In this document: piece after piece, positions 31,032-41,174 of the stretch
How the letters are laid out: every line of letters begins with the position of its first letter
Numbering within the stretch: position 1 is the stretch's first letter
Assembly (NCBI GenBank): GCA_029863305.1
Contig: JAOTVR010000006.1
Coordinates: 18,468-82,467 of the forward strand
Origin: Gammaproteobacteria bacterium
GTDB lineage: Bacteria; Pseudomonadota; Gammaproteobacteria; Steroidobacterales; Woeseiaceae
Direction of reading: 5' to 3'
Length of the DNA: 64,000 nt
Translations under genes and position numbers: made by a program
Notes under the pieces: model-generated
The model's input: the letters and a program-made list of their open reading frames with translations, nothing else
Told to the model about the DNA's origin: nothing
Databases searched by the model: none

Positions 31032-32933
31032 ATGTCCGAAGCATACGATGTCATCGTAATTGGCGGCGGCCACGCCGGTACGGAAGCCTCTCTGGCTGCC
31101 GCGCGTGCGGGTGCGCGCACACTGCTGCTTACTCAGAACCTCGCGACGCTCGGGCAAATGAGCTGCAACCCGGCAATCGGCGGTATCGGCAAGGGCCACC
31201 TGGCCAGGGAAATCGATGCGCTGGGCGGAGCCATGGCTGTCGCCATCGACACGGCGGGCATTCAGTTTCGAACGCTGAATGCGAGCAAGGGGCCTGCTGT
31301 AAGGGCGACCCGTGCGCAGGCCGACCGCGAACTTTACAAAAAGGCTATCCGCAGGCTGCTCGAGCAGCAAAACATGTTGACGATCGTGCAGGGCTCCGTC
31401 GAGGATCTTTTGGTCGAGCGTGAACGGGTTGCCGGTGTGGTGACCGGAGAGGGCGCCGAAATCCGGGCGGCTACGGTTGTGCTGACGGTGGGCACCTTTC
31501 TCGGCGGGCGAATCCTCATCGGGCACACTGAAGAAGCGGGCGGCCGTGTTGGCGATCCACCCTCGATCAAGCTGGCCGACAGGCTGCGCGAAATGCCGCT
31601 GCGGGTGGCGCGGCTGAAAACCGGTACGCCGCCAAGGCTCGACGGCACGACGCTCGATTTTGCGTCGATGCTCGAGCAGCCCGGTGATGAGCCAACGCCA
31701 GTGTTCTCTTTTGTTGGGCGACGCAGCGAGCACCCACGGCAGATTTCCTGCTACATCACGAAGACGACGGAACAGACACACGACATCATCCGCGGCTCAC
31801 TCGATGAGTCGCCCATGTACAGCGGCGCCATCGAGGGCGTGGGGCCGCGCTATTGCCCGTCGGTTGAAGACAAGATTGTCCGTTTTGCCGACAGGACATC
31901 ACACCAGATTTTCGTCGAGCCAGAGGGGCTGACGACCGACATCGTCTACCCTAACGGTATCTCGACGAGCCTCCCTGCCGAAGTGCAAGAGCGATTTGTG
32001 CGGACGATTCCGGGGTTTGAAAGGGCGCGCATAACGCAGCCGGGCTACGCGATCGAGTACGACTATTTCGATCCTCGCGACCTGCGGCCGACCCTCGAAA
32101 CGAAGCCCATTGCAGGACTGTACTTTGCCGGGCAGATCAATGGCACGACAGGCTACGAAGAAGCCGGCGCGCAAGGCCTGCTCGCTGGCCTTAATGCAGC
32201 GCGCCAGGCACAACAGAAGGAGCAATGGTTTCCGCAGCGCCACGAGGCGTATCTGGGTGTGCTGGTTGATGACCTGATCACGCGTGGCGTGAGCGAGCCA
32301 TATCGCATGTTCACGAGCAGGGCAGAGTATCGGCTCACCTTACGCGAGGACAACGCCGATCAGCGACTGACCCCGATTGGCCGAGAACTTGGCCTGATTG
32401 GCGATACGCGCTGGTCGGCGTTCAATGAAAAACAACAGCTCGTCGCAACAGAGCAGGAGCGGCTGAGCGGCATCATGCTGCGACCGGCGGTGCTGACCAC
32501 AAACGACGAGATTCTGATCGGCAAGTCACTGCAACGCGAATGCACGGCCGCGGAGCTGTTGCGGCGCCCGGAACTCGATTATGCGGCGGTGTCCGCTTTG
32601 TCGGCCGTCGGTTACTTCGACGCGAGTACATTGGCGAGCGATGAGCAGCGCGAGCAGGTGGAGCTGCAGCTCGAGGTGCAGGCGAAATACGCGGGTTACA
32701 TCGACCGGCAAGAGCGCGAAATCGCGAAGCATGCGAAGCAGGAGTCGCTGCGCCTGCCGGATGACATCGACTACGCCGCGGTCGATGGCCTGTCGAATGA
32801 AGCGCGGCAGCGATTGCAGCGAGTGCGCCCGGTAACGCTCGGGCAGGCTTCACGGCTCGAGGGCATGACGCCGTCGGCCGTATCGCTGCTCCTGATTCAC
32901 CTCAAGAAGCGGCAGCTCAGGAAGTCCGCATGA
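31032..32933 (+). CDS. mnmG: tRNA uridine-5-carboxymethylaminomethyl modification enzyme MnmG
   Basis: FAD-dependent partner of MnmE, 633 residues. The Rossmann motif [12 protein letters not shown] is at the N-terminus, followed by [23 protein letters not shown], the catalytic-region [28 protein letters not shown] and [16 protein letters not shown]. The helical C-terminus ends with [10 protein letters not shown]. The ATG at 31032 gives the usual N-terminus. It overlaps the downstream oppA-like gene by four bases (ATGA), which is unusual: rsmG is the normal follower and here lies about 12 kb away. Confidence 0.98.
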   Translation: MSEAYDVIVIGGGHAGTEASLAAARAGARTLLLTQNLATLGQMSCNPAIGGIGKGHLAREIDALGGAMAVAIDTAGIQFRTLNASKGPAVRATRAQADRELYKKAIRRLLEQQNMLTIVQGSVEDLLVERERVAGVVTGEGAEIRAATVVLTVGTFLGGRILIGHTEEAGGRVGDPPSIKLADRLREMPLRVARLKTGTPPRLDGTTLDFASMLEQPGDEPTPVFSFVGRRSEHPRQISCYITKTTEQTHDIIRGSLDESPMYSGAIEGVGPRYCPSVEDKIVRFADRTSHQIFVEPEGLTTDIVYPNGISTSLPAEVQERFVRTIPGFERARITQPGYAIEYDYFDPRDLRPTLETKPIAGLYFAGQINGTTGYEEAGAQGLLAGLNAARQAQQKEQWFPQRHEAYLGVLVDDLITRGVSEPYRMFTSRAEYRLTLREDNADQRLTPIGRELGLIGDTRWSAFNEKQQLVATEQERLSGIMLRPAVLTTNDEILIGKSLQRECTAAELLRRPELDYAAVSALSAVGYFDASTLASDEQREQVELQLEVQAKYAGYIDRQEREIAKHAKQESLRLPDDIDYAAVDGLSNEARQRLQRVRPVTLGQASRLEGMTPSAVSLLLIHLKKRQLRKSA

Positions 32934-34558
32934 AAAGCGTCCGCGCTGCCCTCGTTGCGATAGTCGTCGCCGGACTTTGCGGTGTTGTGCTTGTCTCATG
33001 CGGAGGGCCACAGGATGCAGGCAGTGCCCGGCCGGTACTGAATCGCGGAATATCCTCGGATCCGGAATCGCTGGATCCACACAAGATTCGCAGCGTGCAG
33101 GCCGGCGAAGTCCTGCGGGATATCGGCGAAGGTCTTGCGGGTTACACGCCGACCGGCGAACTCATACCGGCCGCGGCGGAGTCCTGGACGATGTCCGATG
33201 ACGGGCTCACGTACACGTTTGCGATTCGTGCCGACGCGCGCTGGTCAAACGGCGACGCGGTAACCGCGGAGCACTTCGCATTCAGTCTGCGCCGGCTGGT
33301 CGATCCGGCAACGGCAGCATTTAACGCGCACCTGATTGCGGACGTCGTCAACGCCCGGGCGATTTCGTCGGGCGAAAAGCCGCCGACGGAGCTGGGGGTG
33401 CAGGCGGTCAACGATCAAATGCTGGTGATCAGGCTGGCGCAGCCGACGCCCTACTTCCTGAGCCTGCTGACGCACGCAAGCACCTTTCCGGTGCACCCCG
33501 GGCTGATTGCCGTGCACGGTGATGCGTTCAGTCGACCGGGCACGCTGTTGTCCAATGGCGCATACAAACTGGATAGCTGGGAGCCCGGCTCGGTGCTGCA
33601 GCTTAGCCGTAATGTGCATTACTGGAATAATGCGGCGACAGCCATCGATGCGGTAAACCATCACGTGATCACACAGGAGATGACCGAGCTCAGCCGCTAT
33701 CGGGCAGGCGAGCTCCACATAACGGGCGCGATTCCACCGGACAGTTTCGAGCAGCTTCGACAGGAGCGGCCGGAGGAAATGCACATCGCACCATATCTCG
33801 GTGTCTATTACTTCGGCTTCAATCTGAGCAAGCCGCCGTTCAGGGATAGTCCGCGGCTGCGTGAGGCGCTGTCCATGGCGATCGATCGTGACGTACTCGT
33901 GGCAAAGATCACGGGTCGCGGAGAAGCGCCCGCATACAGCTGGGTGCCGCCCGGCGTTGCCAACTACGAGCCCAGGCGCCTCGCCTATGCGGACGAAAGC
34001 CAGGATGAACGCAATGGGCACGCGCGCCGGCTCATGGCCGAAGCGGGCTACGGTCCGGAAAACCCGTTGCAAATAGAGCTGCGTTACAACACCTCCGATA
34101 CGCAGCAACGCATCGCACTGGCTGTACAAGCGATGTGGCGCGAGGCGCTCGGCGTCGAAACCACGCTGATCAATGAGGAGTTTCAGGTGCTGCTGGCGAA
34201 CATGCGTGCTGCCGAAGTCACGCAGGTGTTTCGTTCGAGCTGGATCGGCGACTACAACGACGCACATACCTTTCTTAGCATCCTGCAAACCGGCAATCCC
34301 TCGAATACGCCGCTGTACGCGAGCGACGAATTCGACGAGCTGATGCAAAAAGCGAGCACTCAACTCGATGCGAAGGCACGCAGGTTGTACCTCGAGGAGG
34401 CCGAGCGCGTGTTGCTCACCGACCACCCGGTCATCCCGATCTATTTTTATGTCAGCAAGCACCTCGTCAGCCCCGAGGTCGTTGGCTGGGGAGACAATGT
34501 GCTGGATTATCATTACAGTCAGCACCTGAGTCTGGCATCGTCTGACGCCACACCTTAA
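32930..34558 (+). CDS. Peptide ABC transporter substrate-binding lipoprotein (OppA-like)
   Basis: Solute receptor of the SBP_bac_5 family, 542 residues. A lipoprotein signal ends in the lipobox LVSC near residue 24. Family marks include [36 protein letters not shown] and [15 protein letters not shown]. The repeated polar face and size fit binding of oligopeptides. It begins inside the mnmG stop codon and is followed by two permeases and a fused ATPase, giving a complete importer. Confidence 0.92.
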   Translation: MKSVRAALVAIVVAGLCGVVLVSCGGPQDAGSARPVLNRGISSDPESLDPHKIRSVQAGEVLRDIGEGLAGYTPTGELIPAAAESWTMSDDGLTYTFAIRADARWSNGDAVTAEHFAFSLRRLVDPATAAFNAHLIADVVNARAISSGEKPPTELGVQAVNDQMLVIRLAQPTPYFLSLLTHASTFPVHPGLIAVHGDAFSRPGTLLSNGAYKLDSWEPGSVLQLSRNVHYWNNAATAIDAVNHHVITQEMTELSRYRAGELHITGAIPPDSFEQLRQERPEEMHIAPYLGVYYFGFNLSKPPFRDSPRLREALSMAIDRDVLVAKITGRGEAPAYSWVPPGVANYEPRRLAYADESQDERNGHARRLMAEAGYGPENPLQIELRYNTSDTQQRIALAVQAMWREALGVETTLINEEFQVLLANMRAAEVTQVFRSSWIGDYNDAHTFLSILQTGNPSNTPLYASDEFDELMQKASTQLDAKARRLYLEEAERVLLTDHPVIPIYFYVSKHLVSPEVVGWGDNVLDYHYSQHLSLASSDATP

Positions 34559-34571
34559 TCGGAACACAGCC

Positions 34572-35495
34572 TTGCTGCGATACGCCCTGCTGCGACTGCT
34601 GGGCGCAATTCCAACGCTACTGTTGGTTATTGTGCTTGCCTTTCTGATGGTGCATGCCGCACCGGGCGGGCCGTTTGACGCCGAACGGGCGCTGCCTGCC
34701 GAAATCGAAGCCAACATCGCTGCGGCGTATCACCTCGACGAGCCGCTCTATCAACAGTTTGTTCGCTACCTCAAGGGCTTGGTGCAAGGCGATCTCGGCC
34801 CGTCCTACCGCTACCGCGATCATACCGTCAGCGAGCTGATTGCTACGGCGTTTCCGCTGTCGCTGAAGCTTGGGGCGATGGCGATGTTGCTGGCGCTCAT
34901 CGTTGGCGTTGCGGCGGGTTCGCTGGCGGCGTTGCGGCGCAACACCCTGTCGGATCGCGTGCTGATGATGCTCGCAATGACCGGAATATCGATACCGGTA
35001 TTCGTCATTGCTCCGGTGCTGGTCCTGTTTCTCGCGGTCAGGCTGCAATGGCTGCCAGCCGGGTGGAGCGGCAACGAGGGCGCGGCGCGATTTCTGCTGC
35101 CCGTCATAGCATTGGCGCTACCGCAGATCGCGTACATCGCGCGTCTCACGCGCGCCAGCATGATCGATGTGCTAGCGAGTGATTTCGTGCGCACTGCCCG
35201 AGCCCAGGGACTGGGGACAGCAGCAATCGTTCGCTATCACGCCCTGAAGCCGGCGATGCTGCCGGTCCTGTCGTACCTGGGTCCCGCTATAGCCGCCATC
35301 CTCACCGGCTCCGTCGTGGTCGAGGAGATCTTCGGCATTCCCGGACTGGGCCAGTTCTTCGTGCGCGGCGCGCTGAACAGGGATTACACACTGGTGCTCG
35401 GCATCGTTATCTTTTATGCAACTCTCGTGGTGCTGTTGAATCTCGTCGTCGACATTCTTTATGGCGCGATCGACCCGCGGATCCGGCGCCGATGA
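34572..35495 (+). CDS. Oligopeptide ABC transporter permease (OppB-like)
   Basis: Inner-membrane permease of 307 residues with six helices. The N-terminal LRYALLRLLGAIPTLLLVIVL and the BPD_transp_1 EAA-type loop DFVRTARAQGLGTAAIVRYHALKPA are typical of OppB/DppB, as is GSVVVEEIFGIPGLGQFFVRGALNRDY. The start appears to be TTG at 34572; no ATG is available before the first helix. It overlaps the next permease by four bases. Confidence 0.92.
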   Translation: MLRYALLRLLGAIPTLLLVIVLAFLMVHAAPGGPFDAERALPAEIEANIAAAYHLDEPLYQQFVRYLKGLVQGDLGPSYRYRDHTVSELIATAFPLSLKLGAMAMLLALIVGVAAGSLAALRRNTLSDRVLMMLAMTGISIPVFVIAPVLVLFLAVRLQWLPAGWSGNEGAARFLLPVIALALPQIAYIARLTRASMIDVLASDFVRTARAQGLGTAAIVRYHALKPAMLPVLSYLGPAIAAILTGSVVVEEIFGIPGLGQFFVRGALNRDYTLVLGIVIFYATLVVLLNLVVDILYGAIDPRIRRR

Positions 35496-36337
35496 GAACG
35501 CTCGCGGCTATCTGGCGACGCATGCGACGGAGCCGCGCTGTGATGGTCAGTGGCGGCATTCTCGCGGGCATCGTCGTTGTTGCGATCCTGGGGCCACTGA
35601 TCAGTCCGCACGATTACCTGCAGACGAATTTCGATGCGCTGCTGCAGCGGCCAACTCTCAGCGGGGCACGCCTGTTTGGCACCGACGATCTGGGCCGCGA
35701 CTTGTTTGTTCGAGCAATGCTCGGCGTGCAGGTCACAATCGTCGTTGCGATCGTCGCGAGTATCGTAAGCCTTGTCATTGGCGTGGCGTATGGCGCGATA
35801 GCAGGATACGTCGGTGGGCGCGTCGACGCCGTCATGATGCGTTTTGTCGATACGCTGTACGCATTGCCATTCATTTTCTTTGTCATTCTGCTGATGGTCG
35901 CCTTTGAGCGGAACTTCCTGTTGATCTTTGTTGCTATTGGCGCGATCAACTGGCTGGACATGGCGCGTATCGTGCGCGGACAAACGCTGTCGCTGCGTGA
36001 ACGCGAGTTCGTCGAAGCCGCGCGGCTGACCGGCGTTTCAACGCTGCGCATCATCTTCCGCCACATCGCGCCGAACCTCCTTGGCGTCGTCATCGTCTAC
36101 GTGACGCTGACGATCCCGCAGGCAATTCTGGTGGAGTCATTTCTGAGTTTTCTCGGGTTGGGGATTCAGGAGCCTCAGACATCGCTTGGCGGGCTTGTGG
36201 ACGCAGGCGTCAATCAGATGGAGGGCGCATCGTGGATGCTGCTGATACCGGCGGGCCTGCTTGCGATCGTCCTGTTGTGCTTTAATTTTCTCGGCGACGC
36301 AATGCGTGATGTGTTCGACGCGAGGAACCCGCGATGA
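35492..36337 (+). CDS. Oligopeptide ABC transporter permease (OppC-like)
   Basis: Second permease, 281 residues. The N-terminal helix (VMVSGGILAGIVVVAILGPL) is followed by LFGTDDLGRDLFVRAMLGVQVT, the signature of OppC/DppC, and an EAA loop LREREFVEAARLTGVSTLRI. SFLSFLGLGIQEPQTSLGGLV is also diagnostic. ATGA overlaps link it to both neighbours. Confidence 0.93.
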   Translation: MRTLAAIWRRMRRSRAVMVSGGILAGIVVVAILGPLISPHDYLQTNFDALLQRPTLSGARLFGTDDLGRDLFVRAMLGVQVTIVVAIVASIVSLVIGVAYGAIAGYVGGRVDAVMMRFVDTLYALPFIFFVILLMVAFERNFLLIFVAIGAINWLDMARIVRGQTLSLREREFVEAARLTGVSTLRIIFRHIAPNLLGVVIVYVTLTIPQAILVESFLSFLGLGIQEPQTSLGGLVDAGVNQMEGASWMLLIPAGLLAIVLLCFNFLGDAMRDVFDARNPR

Positions 36338-38085
36338 GCCTGTTGGAGCTCGACGGCCTGACGATACGCTACGGAGACACAGACGTCGTCAGGGATCTGA
36401 GCTTTGGCGTCGACAACGGCGAGTCGGTAGGCCTGGTCGGCGAATCGGGCTCCGGCAAAACACAGACCGCACTGGCTATTCTTGGCCTGTTGCCGGCGAA
36501 CGCGACGGTCGCCGGCAGCATCAGGATTGATGGCACGGAGCTTCTTGGTGCCAGTGAAAAAGCGCTGAATTCCGTGCGTGCGCGCCACGTGGCGATGGTC
36601 TTCCAGGATCCGATGCAAGCGCTCAACCCGTTTACGCAAATCGGTCAGCAGGTGGGGCGCATATTGATTCAGCACAAGCTTGCGAGCGCCGCAGAGGCCC
36701 GCGCGCGTGTCATCAGGATGTTCGAGCGGGTTGGCTTGCCCGACCCCGCCCGCCAGTTCCACGCGTACCCACACCAGCTGTCCGGCGGTATGCGGCAACG
36801 AGCAATGATCGCCTCGGCACTGATCGCCGAACCGAAGTTGCTCATAGCGGACGAGCCGACCACGGCGCTCGATGTTACGGTGCAGGCACAGATTCTCGAA
36901 CTGCTTGCCGATATACGCAGGGACACGGCGTTGCTGCTGATTACACATGACCTCGGCATCGTCGCAGGTCACTGCGAGCGCATGCTGATACTTGCGGATG
37001 GCAGACTCATCGAGCGGGGCGCGACCCGCGAGGTGTTTGCGCGGCCACAGCATGAACACACAGCTCGATTGCTCGCGGCCGCACCGCGGCTAGATCGTAC
37101 GGACATCCCCACCGGGCCCCGTGGCGATACGGTGCTGGCGATCAGTGGTGCGGAAGTCATCTATGCCGACCGGGGTCAGGAGTCATTACAGGCGGTGAGG
37201 GGCGTCGACCTGACGGTGCGTTCGGGCGAGACCGTTGCAATCGTGGGCGAGTCGGGGTCAGGCAAGTCGAGCCTGGTGCGGGCGGCGCTAGGCCTGGTGC
37301 CCATGCACGCCGGTCGTGTCGTGTTTTGCGGCACGGCGCTGGCCGGTCGCGTGCAACACCGGAAGAAGGCTGTTCGCCGGGGATTGCAGCTCGTTTTTCA
37401 GGATCCGGCCGGGTCGCTCAATCCACAGATGCGTGTCGCAAGCATCGTTGCGGAACCGCTGGTGGTTCATGAGCCGGCTGTCGATGCCGAAACACGTCAG
37501 GAGCGCGTCATTGCGATGCTGGAAAAGGTGGGCCTTGGTACCGACTATGTGCATCGTTATCCGCACGAGCTGTCCGGCGGGCAGGCGCAGCGCGTCGCGA
37601 TCGCGCGCGCGCTGATACTCAGACCGAAAGTGCTGGTATGCGATGAGGCGGTTGCGGCGCTTGATGGCACTGTGCGCGAACAAATACTGGCGTTGCTGCG
37701 AGAGGTGCAGGCCGAGGCGGCATTAGCGATCATATTCATCACACACGACCTGTCTGTCGTGCGGGCGATCAGTCATCGTGTGCTCGTCATGTACCTGGGT
37801 TCTTTGGTGGAGCTTGCAGACAATGCGGAGCTGTTTGCGAACGCGAGACATCCGTATACGCAAGCGCTGCTGCAGGCCGTGCCCGTGCCCGATCCCGAGC
37901 ATGCCGGAGGCAAGGCGATATTGGCCGGAGAGGTGCCGTCGGCTTTGCGGCCACCGGATGGATGTGCATTTCATCCGCGTTGCCCGTTCGCACGCGATAT
38001 TTGCAGCGCCGAACGACCGCCGCCAAGAAAGATCGACGGTGCGACCGTGGCGTGTCATTTCGCCGAAGACCTGAGCGGCGCGTAG
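36334..38085 (+). CDS. Fused OppD-OppF dual ATPase of the oligopeptide importer
   Basis: Single polypeptide of 583 residues carrying two ABC ATPase domains. The first (about 1-260) has GESGSGKTQT, signature LSGGMRQRAMIASALI and LLIADEPTTALDVT. The second (about 270-583) has GESGSGKSSL, signature LSGGQAQRVAIARALI and Walker B VLVCDEAVAALD, where Ala replaces the usual Pro but the catalytic Glu is kept. The terminal oligopeptide extension with cysteines (GCAFHPRCPFARDICSAERP) is the oligo_HPY motif. Fusions like this occur in the GsiA/YejF/DppDF group and complete the importer encoded here. Confidence 0.94.
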   Translation: MSLLELDGLTIRYGDTDVVRDLSFGVDNGESVGLVGESGSGKTQTALAILGLLPANATVAGSIRIDGTELLGASEKALNSVRARHVAMVFQDPMQALNPFTQIGQQVGRILIQHKLASAAEARARVIRMFERVGLPDPARQFHAYPHQLSGGMRQRAMIASALIAEPKLLIADEPTTALDVTVQAQILELLADIRRDTALLLITHDLGIVAGHCERMLILADGRLIERGATREVFARPQHEHTARLLAAAPRLDRTDIPTGPRGDTVLAISGAEVIYADRGQESLQAVRGVDLTVRSGETVAIVGESGSGKSSLVRAALGLVPMHAGRVVFCGTALAGRVQHRKKAVRRGLQLVFQDPAGSLNPQMRVASIVAEPLVVHEPAVDAETRQERVIAMLEKVGLGTDYVHRYPHELSGGQAQRVAIARALILRPKVLVCDEAVAALDGTVREQILALLREVQAEAALAIIFITHDLSVVRAISHRVLVMYLGSLVELADNAELFANARHPYTQALLQAVPVPDPEHAGGKAILAGEVPSALRPPDGCAFHPRCPFARDICSAERPPPRKIDGATVACHFAEDLSGA

Positions 38086-38108
38086 GTCGATGCCTGCCGG
38101 CTGCGCCC

Positions 38109-39419
38109 CTACTGGAATCCCGGAATTGGCATCGGCGCGCCGTTGACGGTGAGCAGCCCGTTTTCAAAGGCTGCCTGCATCTCATAGACGTCACCGTTGC
38201 GCCGCAGAAAACCCATGCCGACAGCGCCATTGATTTGTGGGTCCATAGCGGTCGCGATATCCATCAGCGCTGCAGGTACTCGCAGATCAAACGAGGCATC
38301 GAGTGCAAGCAGCGCGGCCGGCCAACTGAACTCGTCGACATCGAAGCCGGTGGCGGAAACATCGATTCGGGTTTCGAGCTTGCCTTCTGGCAGAGCAATA
38401 TCGAGGTGTTCAACCTGAAGCTCGAAGCCTTTTGCGAGCAGACGTTGCAGGTCGTCCTGCAAATAGAACATCGCCTCATCGGGGCTGCCGTAGGAGTCGA
38501 TCTGCTCGAGCACGCGGGTGATGTTGCCGATGGCGGCGCCGTCCATGTCCTTGATGGTCGCGTCGATGAATATGCCTGCCGGACCGAGGTCGCCGAAAGG
38601 CACGTTGTTGAGCCGCATCTTTGTGCGGCCCGAGACGAGGTCGCCGTGCATCTCCGCCGCGGTGTCGAGGAGTATCGGACCTATCGTCTCGGTGCCTTGC
38701 GCGGTTGGCAGCGTTATCGACGCGATGCTCATGCTTATGTCGCCGACGCTGAAGCCGAATTTCGTTGGTTTTTGGCTGCCCTCGAGTTCGAGCGCGATGA
38801 GGCTGATATCGCTGTCGTATGTGACGACACTCAGCTCTTCGAATGCGCCGCGGAAGTCGACGCTGCTGTCCGAGGGGTTGGTTGTTACGAGAAGGTCAGA
38901 ATCTCCCCAGTTTACGGTTGATCCGGCGCGACTGAATGAACCGGCCTGCAGCTTATAACTGGATGAGAGCTCGCCGGTCAGGCTGACCTCGCTGTAGATC
39001 GTGCCGGGCAAATCGACGCGCTCGCCATTGTCGAACTCGAGGCTGAGCGTTGACACCGCCCTGCCGAGTCCCGGCATCAGTGAGCCCTCGTCGCGAGTCA
39101 TCGACGTAACAGGAACCAGTCCGTGATCAAGTCGCGTATCGATTATCAGCACCGGCAAGTCGGAGCCGGGGCCTTCGTCAGCGAGTGCCAGCAGCAAGTC
39201 TCGCAAGTCGCCATTGCGGACCTCAACCCTGTGCTGGCCTGCCGAGGAAAACCAGCCACGATCAAACCCCTGCGACTTTACGACGACGTCCTGGCTCTCG
39301 GCGGCGGCCCAGTCCAGGTTTTCGTCCATCGACTTTTCGGCAAGCCGACCGACGATTCCCGGTGAGACCAGGACTACGACGGCAAGCACGATCAGCAGGG
39401 CGACAAAGCCTTTCTTCAC
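38109..39419 (-). CDS. DUF945 (YdgA-like) family protein
   Basis: Protein of 436 residues. A single N-terminal signal-anchor (KGFVALLIVLAVVVLVSPGIVG) leads an exported domain with VVVKSQGFDRGWFSSAGQHRVEV, the DUF945 hallmark region. The remainder is beta-rich with repeated aspartates (FDVDEFSWPAALLALDASFD). YdgA proteins are inner-membrane-anchored and periplasmic, with no settled function. It converges with the opp cluster and is divergent from cytochrome c4. Confidence 0.85.
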   Translation of the reverse strand: MKKGFVALLIVLAVVVLVSPGIVGRLAEKSMDENLDWAAAESQDVVVKSQGFDRGWFSSAGQHRVEVRNGDLRDLLLALADEGPGSDLPVLIIDTRLDHGLVPVTSMTRDEGSLMPGLGRAVSTLSLEFDNGERVDLPGTIYSEVSLTGELSSSYKLQAGSFSRAGSTVNWGDSDLLVTTNPSDSSVDFRGAFEELSVVTYDSDISLIALELEGSQKPTKFGFSVGDISMSIASITLPTAQGTETIGPILLDTAAEMHGDLVSGRTKMRLNNVPFGDLGPAGIFIDATIKDMDGAAIGNITRVLEQIDSYGSPDEAMFYLQDDLQRLLAKGFELQVEHLDIALPEGKLETRIDVSATGFDVDEFSWPAALLALDASFDLRVPAALMDIATAMDPQINGAVGMGFLRRNGDVYEMQAAFENGLLTVNGAPMPIPGFQ

Positions 39420-39515
39420 GGCAAATCCTCACGGCGCATGACTCGAGGGCGTGATGCTAGCATGCGATCCCCCTGGCTTCGGGCTAGAAATCACAGACTG
39501 TTGTCACTACCATAG

Positions 39516-39544
39516 CGGCCTCGAACGGCCTCGAACGGCCTCGA
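39516..39544. repeat. Short tandem repeat, 10-bp unit TCGAACGGCC
   Basis: Two full copies of TCGAACGGCC with partial copies at each side (GCGGCC and TCGA), directly upstream of the cytochrome c4 gene. Such a tract may vary in copy number. No function is evident. Confidence 0.8.
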
Positions 39545-39569
39545 TACCCGTGCCCAACCTCACAAAGCG

Positions 39570-40190
39570 TTGAAAAACATAGTGATTACCAACACAAGAT
39601 GCGCCCTGATCGCTGCGATGATCTTCATCGGCAGCGCTTTCCTGCCCGCTTTTGCCGAAGGCGACGCCGCTCGCGGCGCAAAGCCTGGCTACACCTGTCT
39701 CGGTTGCCACGGAATCGAAGGCTATCGCAATGCCTACCCGTCCTACCGGGTACCGAAGCTTGGCGGACAAAAAGCCTCGTATCTTGTCGTTGCTCTGAGG
39801 GGCTATCGAGACGGCATGCGGGCGCATCCGACCATGGCAGGACAGGCATCGAGCCTGACGGACCAGCAAATCGAAGATCTGGCAGCGTATTTCGCCAGCC
39901 TGAATGCGGACCGGGTCGCCGCCGGCGGATCGAGGGCGCCCAGCAACGAGGCGACAACAACGTGCATCGCCTGCCACGGGCAAAATGGCATCAGCCTGTC
40001 ACCGACCTGGCCGACGCTGGCCGGGCAACACGAAGATTACCTGGTGCATGCGCTGAATCAATATCGAGACGGCAAGCGCAAGGATCCGGTAATGTCACCA
40101 ATTGTGGCGGCGCTGAGCGACGACGATATCGCCTTGCTGGCGAAATACTACGCACGCCTCGACGGCCTGCAAACAACGAAGGCCGAGTAA
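39570..40190 (+). CDS. Cytochrome c4 (di-haem)
   Basis: Periplasmic di-haem electron carrier of 206 residues that usually feeds terminal oxidases. A signal peptide ends at [10 protein letters not shown]. Two haem-binding sites, CLGCH (about residue 48) and CIACH (about 135), lie in two homologous halves, each with a downstream Met ligand (HPTMAGQ and DPVMSPI). The first in-frame start is TTG at 39570; GTG at 39582 would also leave a signal peptide. No clear ribosome site separates them. Confidence 0.93.
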   Translation: MKNIVITNTRCALIAAMIFIGSAFLPAFAEGDAARGAKPGYTCLGCHGIEGYRNAYPSYRVPKLGGQKASYLVVALRGYRDGMRAHPTMAGQASSLTDQQIEDLAAYFASLNADRVAAGGSRAPSNEATTTCIACHGQNGISLSPTWPTLAGQHEDYLVHALNQYRDGKRKDPVMSPIVAALSDDDIALLAKYYARLDGLQTTKAE

Positions 40191-40220
40191 GCGCCGCCCC
40201 CAACTCAGGGAACACCGACC

Positions 40221-41174
40221 ATGCCGGAGCGGCACGCGCAAACAACGAAGCTCAATGATGGCATCGTTGCTGTCGATACCGAATATGCCCGGCCGTTGCA
40301 GGATGCGAGCCATCTGCTCGTTGAGAGCGGACGCGCCGCGATAATCGACACGGGCGTAAACAGCAGCGTGCCGCTCCTGCTCGACGCGCTCATGCAACTG
40401 AATCTCGATCCGGCCGATGTCGACTTCGTGTTCCTGACGCACGTGCATCTCGATCATGCCGGCGGCGCAGGCTCGCTCATGCAGCAACTGCCGAATGCAA
40501 AGTGCGTCCTGCACCCCTACGGAGCGCCGCACATGATCGATCCGACCAAGCTTGTTGCGGGCGCCGAGGTGGTCTACGGTAAAGAGAAAACGCGACGTAT
40601 CTACGGCAGGATCGAGCCGATTGACGAGCGACGAATCGTCATAAGCGGTGATGAGCAATGGTTCGACCTTAACGGTCGAGCGCTGCAGACCATCTATACA
40701 GAAGGTCATGCCCGGCATCACTACGTGCTCAACGACCCTGGCTCGCAAGGTGTTTTTACGGGCGACAGTTTTGGCGTGTCGTATCGCGAATTCGATACTG
40801 CGAACGGCGAAATCGTATTTCCGACAACGACGCCGGTGCAATTCGACCCACACGAAGCGCACAAAGCGGTCGACCGCATCATGGCCTGTGAGCCCGAGCA
40901 TTGTTATCTGACCCACTACAGCCGTGTCCGTAATGTCGACCGGCTCGCGGCGCAGATGCACGAGGGAATCGAGGCTTATGTCGCGATCGCGCGCAAACAC
41001 GAGCACGCCGTGAACAGAATCGAGTCGATACAAAAGAGCATTTTCGAGTATTACGAACAACAGCTTGCCGAACATGGTTTCAGCGGTGACGGTGACGCCA
41101 TTCAAGCCGTACTCGGCATCGACATCGACCTTAATGCACAGGGCCTGGAAGTGTGGCTGGAGAGGGCAAAATGA
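40221..41174 (+). CDS. MBL-fold metallo-hydrolase
   Basis: Soluble metallo-beta-lactamase-fold enzyme of 317 residues with the zinc motif THVHLDHAGG (about residues 73-82), a downstream His in TEGHARHHY, the bridging Asp in FTGDSFG and a last His in YLTHYSR. Substrates in this superfamily vary widely (thioesters, lactones, nucleotides). It overlaps the next gene by four bases (ATGA), so it is probably functionally linked to the AcuI-like reductase; a CoA-thioester substrate is speculation. Confidence 0.85.
   Translation: MPERHAQTTKLNDGIVAVDTEYARPLQDASHLLVESGRAAIIDTGVNSSVPLLLDALMQLNLDPADVDFVFLTHVHLDHAGGAGSLMQQLPNAKCVLHPYGAPHMIDPTKLVAGAEVVYGKEKTRRIYGRIEPIDERRIVISGDEQWFDLNGRALQTIYTEGHARHHYVLNDPGSQGVFTGDSFGVSYREFDTANGEIVFPTTTPVQFDPHEAHKAVDRIMACEPEHCYLTHYSRVRNVDRLAAQMHEGIEAYVAIARKHEHAVNRIESIQKSIFEYYEQQLAEHGFSGDGDAIQAVLGIDIDLNAQGLEVWLERAK

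Noticed and set aside
33662..33667. CACGTG in oppA as parS
   Set aside because: The arms do not match the parS consensus; ordinary coding sequence.
33245..34717. 490-codon minus-strand frame opposite the OppA-like gene
   Set aside because: Shadow of a well-supported substrate-binding protein; no motifs and no ribosome site.
36586..36591. CACGTG in oppDF as a third parS
   Set aside because: Flanks are CGC/GCG rather than the TGTT/AACA arms needed for ParB.
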